A stretch of 5,004 nt of DNA from positions 1-5,004 of the forward strand of contig JAWLES010000182.1 of NCBI GenBank assembly GCA_041685935.1, given 5' to 3'. How positions within the stretch are numbered: position 1 is the stretch's first letter; every line of letters begins with the position of its first letter. Below are positions 1 to 4,456 of the stretch, in pieces. A program made the position numbers and the translations under genes. Below the pieces are notes generated by a model, which ran no database searches, was not told where the DNA came from, and saw only the letters and a program-made list of their open reading frames with translations. The DNA is from JAIPEK01 sp041685935. Its GTDB lineage: Bacteria; Desulfobacterota; Desulfobacteria; Desulfobacterales; Desulfobacteraceae.

Positions 1-1527
1 GAAGCTTCCATCAGCCCCGACATGGAAGAGAGGAAAGCTGCAAGCGCCCTTGAGGTTATCGACTTTCTCAAGGAACAGGGGGTCAGGCACGGGATCGTGG
101 ATGAAAACCTGATACACGGTTTTCTGACCTATGAAAAAAAGGCGGATAAAAAGCTTATCGTCGCCATAGGAAGAAAGCCTGTTGAAGGGAAAGACGCTTG
201 CATTACCTACCACTTCAACACCGACTACCAGCGTCCCGGAGTGATTGCTGACGACGGCTCCATCGACTTCAAGGAGCGTGGAGATGTTCCCTTTGTTCAA
301 AAGGATGTCCTGCTGGCGGAAAAAACCCCCATGGAGCAGGGCCATTCAGGACTCGACATTTTCGGAGAGACCATCCCGTGCCGGGAGGTCTATGACCGCA
401 GCCTTTCCTGTGGTGCCGGCACAATCCTGTCCGACAACGGATTGAAGCTTTACTCAGCCATCGAAGGACAGCCTGCACTGGATGCCCTGGGAGTCGTGTC
501 GGTTCACAAAGAGCTCGCCATCAAGGGGGATGTGAGCTTCAAGACCGGCCATATCGACTACGAAGGAAACGTCAATGTTTCCGGCACTGTCAAGGAAGGC
601 TTCCGTGTCACGTGCGTTGACCTTACCGCCAACGGCATCACCGGAGGAATCATTGAAACTTCCGGAGACCTGAACGTGTCCGAGGGAATCGTGAACGCAA
701 CCGTAAAAGTGCAGGGGAATATACGTGCCAAGTACGTACAGGATTCGGTGATCGAAGTTTTCGGAGAAATCTCCGCCACCAGGGAAATCATGGAGTCCGA
801 CATCGTATGCGGCGGCCGGGTGCTCAATGAAAACGGCAAAATCATCGCTTCCTCCGTGGCAGCCAAAAAGGGAATGATTCTCGGGCAGGTGGGAACGGAA
901 AAATCAGGCGCTTCAACCCTGAAAACCGGGATTGATGAGTACATCAAAAAGCTTTCCGCAGGATTCGACCTGAAGATCAAGGCAAAGGAAGAAAAAGTCC
1001 TTGAGTACGAGAAACAAAAAAAGAAGATCGAAGGAAAAATTTTCGACCTTCACAAGCAGGCGGCCGACCTCTCTTTCGCACATGAAAGCGTAAAGCGGGA
1101 AGTGGATGCATTAAAAGAACAGTTTTCCGGACTTAAAGGTCAAAAGGACCGGATGATAGAACTGAAAAAGAAAATCAAGGCCCGGGAAGAGGTCATGGAA
1201 CAGCATGATGCAGACGTCAAGTCGATTTTCAAATCCCAGGACATTTTGATGAAGGATGTGGAAGAGCAGGAACAGCGAATTGAAAAGACAGCAGCCCAGG
1301 CTGATGAAATCAGAACCGAAAAAGAGGCTCTTGAAGAAATAGCAGCGCTTGAAAAACCCGAACCCTTCATCAAAATCACTAAAAGGGCCACCAGCGGGAC
1401 CCACATATACGGCCCCAGAAAGTCAATGGTGGTCCGGTATGATCTGCGGCCATGCAAAATCATTGAGATCGAATCCACTGATCCGGATGATACTGAAAAC
1501 CGGAAACTGGTGACCCAGAACCTTTAA
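1..1527 (+). CDS. FapA / DUF342 family protein, 5' end outside the window
   Basis: The frame is open to the first base of the window. The seven codons before the first ATG (position 22) read EASISPD, which resembles the 'v.IS.D.m.A' opening of FapA/DUF342 domains. No Shine-Dalgarno precedes that ATG, so the true start is probably upstream. Numbering from the ATG, residues 10-35 (EVIDFLKEQGVRHGIVDENLI) match the family's 'L...GV.yGI..e.i' stretch. About residues 130-310 are a glycine- and valine-rich repeat region (e.g. GDVSFKTGHIDYEGNVNVSG, GDLNVSEGI, GNIRAKYV), as expected for the FapA beta-helix. About 315-445 are a long charged coiled coil rich in K, E and Q, followed by a short beta tail (KITKRATSGTHIYGPRKSMVV) typical of the family C-terminus. 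Known members include Vibrio FapA, implicated in polar flagellar assembly; DUF342 proteins also occur in genomes without that context. No flagellar gene is visible here, so the role is left open. It ends 6 bp before the stop of the convergent FAH gene. Confidence 0.9.
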   Translation, partial: EASISPDMEERKAASALEVIDFLKEQGVRHGIVDENLIHGFLTYEKKADKKLIVAIGRKPVEGKDACITYHFNTDYQRPGVIADDGSIDFKERGDVPFVQKDVLLAEKTPMEQGHSGLDIFGETIPCREVYDRSLSCGAGTILSDNGLKLYSAIEGQPALDALGVVSVHKELAIKGDVSFKTGHIDYEGNVNVSGTVKEGFRVTCVDLTANGITGGIIETSGDLNVSEGIVNATVKVQGNIRAKYVQDSVIEVFGEISATREIMESDIVCGGRVLNENGKIIASSVAAKKGMILGQVGTEKSGASTLKTGIDEYIKKLSAGFDLKIKAKEEKVLEYEKQKKKIEGKIFDLHKQAADLSFAHESVKREVDALKEQFSGLKGQKDRMIELKKKIKAREEVMEQHDADVKSIFKSQDILMKDVEEQEQRIEKTAAQADEIRTEKEALEEIAALEKPEPFIKITKRATSGTHIYGPRKSMVVRYDLRPCKIIEIESTDPDDTENRKLVTQNL

Positions 1528-1533
1528 ACGGAC

Positions 1534-2232
1534 TCAGGCTTTTTCAACCCTGTTTTCCAGGGTGCCGATTCCCTCTATCCCGGTCTCGATCCGGTCCCCC
1601 GGCTTCAGGAAAACAGGGGGCTTTCTGGCAAACCCCACACCGCTCGGAGTTCCGGTGAGAATCACGGTTCCCGGCAAAAGGGTGGTATCCTCTGAAAGAA
1701 ACTCGATGATCCTCTCCACGGAAAAAATCATGTCCGACGTGGTACTCTGCTGCATGACCTCTCCGTTAACCCGGCATTCAATGTCTAACCCCGAAGGGTC
1801 GGGGATCTCGCTCCGGGTTTTAAGACAGGGGCCCATTGGGCAGAATGTGTCAAAGCTTTTGCCTCTGACCCACTGGCCGCCGCCTGCATGCTTCTGCCAT
1901 CGCCTTGCTGAAATATCATTTGCACAGGTATACCCTTTCACATAATCCAGGGCGTCGTCTCTTTTAACATTCCTGGCGGATTTGCCTATGATCACTGCAA
2001 GTTCGGCTTCGTAATCCGCCTGGAGGGGGTCCACACACGAGGCCGGCAGTCTGACGGCCTGCTCATGCCCTGTCACCGCAGCGGGATTTTTCATGAATAT
2101 CACCGGGAACTCCGGCAGAGATGCTCCTGTCTCCTGTGCATGCTCCCGGTAGTTAAGGCCGATACAGAAAACCGCCGGCGGTATGAAAACCCCCGGCTCA
2201 AACAAGCTTTCATTCTCAATGTTTCGGGTCAT
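1534..2232 (-). CDS. Fumarylacetoacetate hydrolase (FAH) family protein
   Basis: This is a complete 232-residue protein, close to the usual length of single-domain FAHD1/YcgM-type members. Diagnostic motifs run in order: IGLNYREHAQETG (24-36), whose H31 and E34 correspond to the FAHD1 catalytic His-Glu pair; YEAELAVIIG (74-83) with metal ligands E75 and E77; ANDISAR (104-110) with metal ligand D106; GKSFDTFCPMGP (124-135); and TGTPSGVGFARKP (193-205) near the C-terminus. All key residues are present, so it should bind Mg or Mn. Family enzymes cleave or decarboxylate 2-oxo acids (acylpyruvates, oxaloacetate, fumarylpyruvate, homoprotocatechuate-pathway intermediates). The sequence alone does not decide between these, and there is no aromatic-degradation gene beside it. 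The start is fixed by a strong RBS (GGAAAGGA, 2248-2241) with an A-rich 8-nt spacer. It diverges from the rhomboid gene and converges on the FapA-like gene. Confidence 0.93.
   Translation of the reverse strand: MTRNIENESLFEPGVFIPPAVFCIGLNYREHAQETGASLPEFPVIFMKNPAAVTGHEQAVRLPASCVDPLQADYEAELAVIIGKSARNVKRDDALDYVKGYTCANDISARRWQKHAGGGQWVRGKSFDTFCPMGPCLKTRSEIPDPSGLDIECRVNGEVMQQSTTSDMIFSVERIIEFLSEDTTLLPGTVILTGTPSGVGFARKPPVFLKPGDRIETGIEGIGTLENRVEKA
1547..1563. terminator. Hairpin at the FapA/FAH convergent junction
   Basis: ACCCTG (1547-1552), loop TTTTC, CAGGGT (1558-1563): a perfect 6-bp stem beginning 19 bp after the FapA-like stop and lying inside the last codons of the convergent FAH gene. Neither side is followed by a good T-run, so it may be a weak terminator or 3'-end structure for the plus-strand transcript, or chance. 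Confidence 0.28.
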
Positions 2233-2240
2233 TTTTTTTA

Positions 2241-2248
2241 TCCTTTCC
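2241..2248 (-). promoter_or_regulatory. Ribosome binding site of the FAH-family gene
   Basis: GGAAAGGA on the minus strand lies 8 nt (taaaaaaa) before the ATG at 2232-2230. This supports the chosen start; the A-rich spacer would keep the site unstructured. Confidence 0.75.
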
Positions 2249-2259
2249 GTTTTCGGTAT

Positions 2260-2278
2260 GACGCGTATAATAGGCGTC
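2260..2278. repeat. Short inverted repeat around a TATAAT box, possible operator
   Basis: GACGC (2260-2264) and GCGTC (2274-2278) form a perfect 5-bp inverted repeat with a 9-nt AT-rich centre that contains TATAAT on the plus strand (2266-2271) and TATTAT on the minus strand (2272-2267). A repressor or activator site overlapping the -10 of the FAH gene is possible. Arms of 5 bp can arise by chance, so this is a weak call. Confidence 0.25.
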
Positions 2279-2294
2279 GGATCTTTATGCGCAA
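2267..2294 (-). promoter_or_regulatory. Candidate promoter of the FAH-family gene
   Basis: On the minus strand, TTGCGC (2294-2289) and TATTAT (2272-2267) are separated by 16 nt, giving a start near 2260 and a leader of about 28 nt before the ATG. The -10 matches the sigma-70 consensus at 5 of 6 positions, the -35 at only 3 of 6. An inverted repeat flanks the -10 (listed separately). An alternative minus-strand -10 is an exact TATAAT at 2327-2322, but it lacks a good -35 and would give a leader of about 80 nt. Sequence match only. Confidence 0.33.
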
Positions 2295-2326
2295 TTGAAT
2301 CGTCTTCACCAGTGACCCTGTATTAT
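2295..2326 (+). promoter_or_regulatory. Candidate promoter of the rhomboid gene
   Basis: TTGAAT (2295-2300) is followed by TGTATT (2319-2324, spacer 18) or TATTAT (2321-2326, spacer 20). A start near 2333 would leave a leader of about 35 nt. The -35 shares the CAATTG core (2292-2297) with the candidate minus-strand promoter of the FAH gene, so the two would lie back to back. A second plus-strand option is the exact TATAAT at 2266-2271, whose -35 region is poor. Sequence match only; the 20-nt spacer is longer than normal. Confidence 0.27.
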
Positions 2327-2367
2327 ACAAAGCAAATGAAACAGAACACAAGAGCCGTGATCATTTT

Positions 2368-3231
2368 ATGACGGATAGACTCACCAACCTCACCCGTGAA
2401 CAGGCTGATCTTGCCGTGCTTGTGCTCAAGTCCCAGGGGATTGACCCTTATATTGAATCATTCAGCGGCAAGTACCAGGTAATTGTCAAGCCTGAAGAAG
2501 AAGATCCGGCAGAAGAGGCCCTGGAAGCGTATTACCGTGAAAACCGCCCCCAAAGCGAACCAGAGGGTCCTGAACCGATTCCGCTTACCTGGAGATCCGC
2601 AACCTCCATTAGCATAATGTTCCTTCTGGTCATTATCCATTTCTTCGCCCTCTTTCACGGAATCCATTCGTATTTGATCAAAACATACGGCTGTTCAGCC
2701 CTGTATATTCTCCAGGGTTCTTACTACCGGGCTATGACCGCACTCATGCTCCACACCGGAATCGAACATCTGGCAGGAAACCTTGCAGGCATTTTTATCT
2801 TCGGTACCGGTCTTCTTAAAACAGCAGGCTTCGGTACCGGCGCCTTAATCATGCTCTTTTCAGGATTTTTCGGGAATATTCTGAATGCCTGGTTTTTTAA
2901 AGCGGCCCATCTGTCAATCGGCGCTTCCACCAGTGTCATGGGGGCGGCAGGAGCGCTGACCGCTTTTCAGGTGGTCCGGCGGAGAAACCTCCACGGGCTC
3001 AATGCAAAAACACTTGTCCCTGCGGCTGCGGGCCTCGCCATTCTCGGAATGCTCAGCGGAGGTGAAAACACCGACGTTTCCGCACATATGTTCGGATTCC
3101 TGTCAGGAGCAGCCATCGGCCTGGCATATTTCTCAGTTAAAGGGAACCACAAAGTCTCAACTTCAAAAGAGCGTGTCCGGCTGGCTGTCTGTGCCGCAGC
3201 CGTGGCAGTATCATGGCTCAGGCTGATATGA
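2368..3231 (+). CDS. Rhomboid family intramembrane serine protease with N-terminal DUF2007-like domain
   Basis: The protein has 287 residues. Residues 8-58 (TREQADLAVLVLKSQGIDPYIE..YQVIVKPEEEDPAEEALEAY) look like the small cytosolic DUF2007-type 'signal-transducing' domain, followed by a Pro/Glu-rich linker (59-73). The membrane part begins near residue 78, with hydrophobic segments at about 79-98, 134-150, 157-174, 184-203, 216-230, 237-256 and a last one at 271-286, fitting a 6+1 rhomboid fold. Active-site features are present: HTGIEHLAGN (129-138, the HxxxxHxxxN element of TM2), S187 in GASTSVMGAAG as nucleophile, and H240 in DVSAHMFGFLSG as the catalytic base. The residue after the serine is Thr instead of the canonical Gly (GAST for GASG). 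The start is the only ATG between the upstream in-frame stop (2296-2298) and the conserved region, but it has no good Shine-Dalgarno (nearest purine run AAGAG, about 13 nt upstream). The substrate is unknown. It sits alone, divergent from the FAH gene and convergent with dapF. Confidence 0.92.
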   Translation: MTDRLTNLTREQADLAVLVLKSQGIDPYIESFSGKYQVIVKPEEEDPAEEALEAYYRENRPQSEPEGPEPIPLTWRSATSISIMFLLVIIHFFALFHGIHSYLIKTYGCSALYILQGSYYRAMTALMLHTGIEHLAGNLAGIFIFGTGLLKTAGFGTGALIMLFSGFFGNILNAWFFKAAHLSIGASTSVMGAAGALTAFQVVRRRNLHGLNAKTLVPAAAGLAILGMLSGGENTDVSAHMFGFLSGAAIGLAYFSVKGNHKVSTSKERVRLAVCAAAVAVSWLRLI

Positions 3232-3253
3232 ATCCTTTTGATGGCCGGTTACA

Positions 3254-3268
3254 AGGGGCAAAGCCCCT
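3254..3268. terminator. GC-rich hairpin between convergent rhomboid and dapF genes
   Basis: AGGGGC (3254-3259), loop AAA, GCCCCT (3263-3268): a perfect 6-bp stem. It lies 22 bp after the rhomboid stop and 26 bp after the dapF stop, so it could end transcription from both sides. The T-run is poor in both directions (GTTTGAATT on plus, TTGTAAC on minus), so it may be only a weak intrinsic terminator or an mRNA 3'-end-stabilising structure. Confidence 0.5.
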
Positions 3269-3294
3269 GTTTGAATTCGCCAATCAAATGTGGT

Positions 3295-4146
3295 TTATAT
3301 CCGGACAACTCCGTTGAACACCAGCCGGGCCGGGCCGGTTTTGTAAACATGGTTGTTTTCGAGATTCCATTCGATCTCAAGATCACCCCCATCCAGGTGC
3401 ACCGTTGCCGTACCCGGTGAAAGGTTGTTGAGGCGGGCCGCCACAACCGCAGCACAGGCTCCGGTGCCGCAGGCAAGGGTTCTGCCTGCACCTCTCTCCC
3501 AAACCTTCATGACAAGCTCTTTTTCACCGAGCACCTGCACGAATTCCGCATTGGTTTTCGCAGGAAACCGTTCATGATTTTCAATTGCCCGGCCCCGGTT
3601 TTCAATATCCACCCCTGCCAGATCTTTCACAAAAACAACCGCGTGGGGATTCCCCATTGAAAGAACGGTCACGGTCTCCTGCCGGTTTCGGGTCACGATC
3701 TTTTCAGCCACGGCCCGCTCTCCCGGCCCGTCAAAGGGGATCAAGTCCGGAAGCAGAACCGGCTGCCCCATATCAACCTTCACGTATGACACCCGGCCCT
3801 GTTCATCCGGGAATATTTCCGGGACCACGGTTCCGGCATCCGTTTCAACCGTAAACTGATCAGAAGTTGCAATCCCGTTTTCATAAAGGTACTTTGCAAA
3901 GCACCGCATGCCGTTTCCGCACATCTGGGCCCGGCTGCCGTCTGAGTTGAAAATGGTGAACCTGAAATCATGATCGGCACTCTTTCCGATGATGATAATT
4001 CCGTCCGCACCGATTCCGAAATGCCTGGAGCAAAGTCTCTTTGACAGCTCTTCGTATTCAGCCGCCCTCCCTATCTCTCCGTTTCTGTCGTCCAGCAGGA
4101 TAAAATCGTTACCCAGACCTTCCATTTTTGTAAAATGTATATACAT
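3295..4146 (-). CDS. dapF: Diaminopimelate epimerase
   Basis: DapF interconverts LL- and meso-diaminopimelate in the cytoplasm, a late step toward lysine and the peptidoglycan cross-linking residue. From the chosen start the protein has 283 residues, within the usual 270-285. The two catalytic cysteines of this PLP-independent epimerase are present: C76 in MCGNGMRC (75-82) and C226 in GRTLACGTGACAA (221-233). Other family signatures are KMEGLGNDFILLD (7-19), GADGIIII (47-54), FNSDGSRAQ (66-74), GNPHAVVF (165-172), TNAEFVQV (198-205) and VWERGAGRT (215-223). An ATG nine codons upstream (4173) would add MELKTTGVF, but the ATG at 4146 has AGGAG 5 nt before it and matches the normal family N-terminus (FTKMEGLGNDF), so it is preferred. 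No other lysine gene is adjacent. It diverges from argJ across a 310-bp gap. Confidence 0.97.
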   Translation of the reverse strand: MYIHFTKMEGLGNDFILLDDRNGEIGRAAEYEELSKRLCSRHFGIGADGIIIIGKSADHDFRFTIFNSDGSRAQMCGNGMRCFAKYLYENGIATSDQFTVETDAGTVVPEIFPDEQGRVSYVKVDMGQPVLLPDLIPFDGPGERAVAEKIVTRNRQETVTVLSMGNPHAVVFVKDLAGVDIENRGRAIENHERFPAKTNAEFVQVLGEKELVMKVWERGAGRTLACGTGACAAVVAARLNNLSPGTATVHLDGGDLEIEWNLENNHVYKTGPARLVFNGVVRI

Positions 4147-4151
4147 AAACA

Positions 4152-4156
4152 CTCCT
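4152..4156 (-). promoter_or_regulatory. Ribosome binding site of dapF, deciding the start
   Basis: AGGAG on the minus strand is 5 nt (tgttt) from the ATG at 4146-4144. The longer open-frame start at 4173 has no comparable site, and using it would place this RBS inside the coding sequence. Confidence 0.7.
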
Positions 4157-4226
4157 GTTGTTTTCAATTCCATCTGCGGTTCCGTTTAAAAAGCCGGCAC
4201 GGCATTCAACATCCGGCCAAGGGTTC

Positions 4227-4238
4227 TGTTTTAAAACA
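4227..4238. repeat. Perfect 12-bp AT-rich palindrome, possible operator
   Basis: TGTTTTAAAACA is a perfect palindrome; beyond one mismatched pair, two more complementary bases on each side extend it. It lies about 80 bp upstream of dapF and 218 bp upstream of argJ, in the divergent gap, where a regulator site would be expected. No known operator was matched. Confidence 0.35.
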
Positions 4239-4255
4239 AAAAACCGGCGGTCCGG
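4238..4255 (-). terminator. Possible small intrinsic terminator/attenuator upstream of dapF
   Basis: Read on the minus strand, CCGG-ACCG-CCGG (4255-4244) forms a 4-bp GC stem with a tetraloop, immediately followed by six T (4243-4238). It would stop leftward transcripts entering from the argJ side before dapF, or act as an attenuator if the dapF promoter lies further upstream. The stem is short for a strong terminator. Confidence 0.3.
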
Positions 4256-4332
4256 CCGATGCGGGAATCCTTATGCAACCTCCATAGCACAGCAGCAGGT
4301 CCCGGTCAATTCCGCAGGCAGAACCGGGAAGC

Positions 4333-4350
4333 ATTCAATCGGCCTTGAAT
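4333..4350. repeat. Inverted repeat overlapping the candidate argJ -35
   Basis: ATTCAA (4333-4338) and TTGAAT (4345-4350) are exact reverse complements separated by 6 nt. The right arm is the candidate -35 of argJ, so a dimeric regulator bound here would interfere with transcription. The arms are in the opposite order to the ArgR box (TGAAT-N4-ATTCA), so this is not called as an ArgR site. Confidence 0.3.
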
Positions 4351-4373
4351 CCGCGGCCCCGGTGTGGTATGTA
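4345..4373 (+). promoter_or_regulatory. Candidate argJ promoter
   Basis: TTGAAT (4345-4350) and TATGTA (4368-4373) are separated by the ideal 17 nt. Matches to consensus are 4 of 6 and 3 of 6. A start near 4380 would give a leader of about 77 nt. Sequence match only. Confidence 0.33.
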
Positions 4374-4444
4374 TTTTCCATCAAAAGAGGCAATACCGGC
4401 CGGCATCACCATTTCGGTTTCATTCCAGGGGACACAGGGATAAC

Positions 4445-4450
4445 AAAGGA
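4445..4450 (+). promoter_or_regulatory. Ribosome binding site of argJ
   Basis: AAAGGA ends 6 nt (aagcgc) before the ATG at 4457, supporting that start. Confidence 0.75.
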
Positions 4451-4456
4451 AAGCGC

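Larger units (their letters stand above)
4147..4456. other. 310-bp divergent dapF/argJ intergenic region
   Basis: I find no supportable gene here. A TTG-initiated frame (4158-4460) covers most of it but has no RBS and no recognisable content. The region holds the RBSs of both genes, a candidate argJ promoter (4345-4373), a 12-bp palindrome (4227-4238), a small hairpin with a T-run on the minus strand (4238-4255), two GCATTCAA copies (4202-4209, 4331-4338), and a short CCGGCCGG palindrome (4396-4403) inside the presumed argJ leader. No clear dapF promoter is visible; the best minus-strand guess is TTGAAT (4209-4204) with TAAACG 15 nt further on, which is weak. Confidence 0.7.

Noticed and set aside
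558..980. 140-codon minus-strand frame inside the FapA-like gene
   Set aside because: Shadow of the conserved coding frame; the plus-strand reading has the repeat pattern of a FapA beta-helix.
3585..3854. 89-codon plus-strand frame (Pro/Arg/Ser-rich) opposite dapF
   Set aside because: Composition typical of an antisense shadow in a GC-rich codon-position pattern, and dapF is certain.
4147..4173. N-terminal nine-residue extension of dapF from the upstream ATG at 4173
   Set aside because: The RBS AGGAG lies within that extension and is correctly spaced for the 4146 start.
4259..4348. Possible 29-codon leader peptide upstream of argJ
   Set aside because: ATG at 4259 to TGA at 4348 has no RBS, and its four scattered Arg codons are not clustered as in an attenuation peptide.
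4333..4350. ArgR (ARG box) site for argJ
   Set aside because: The ARG box is TGAAT-N4-ATTCA; here the arms are in the reverse order with different spacing.
4190..4456. Many CCGG-containing short repeats in the dapF/argJ gap
   Set aside because: CCGG is also frequent in the coding genes of this window, so the density looks like genome base preference and not a repeat family.
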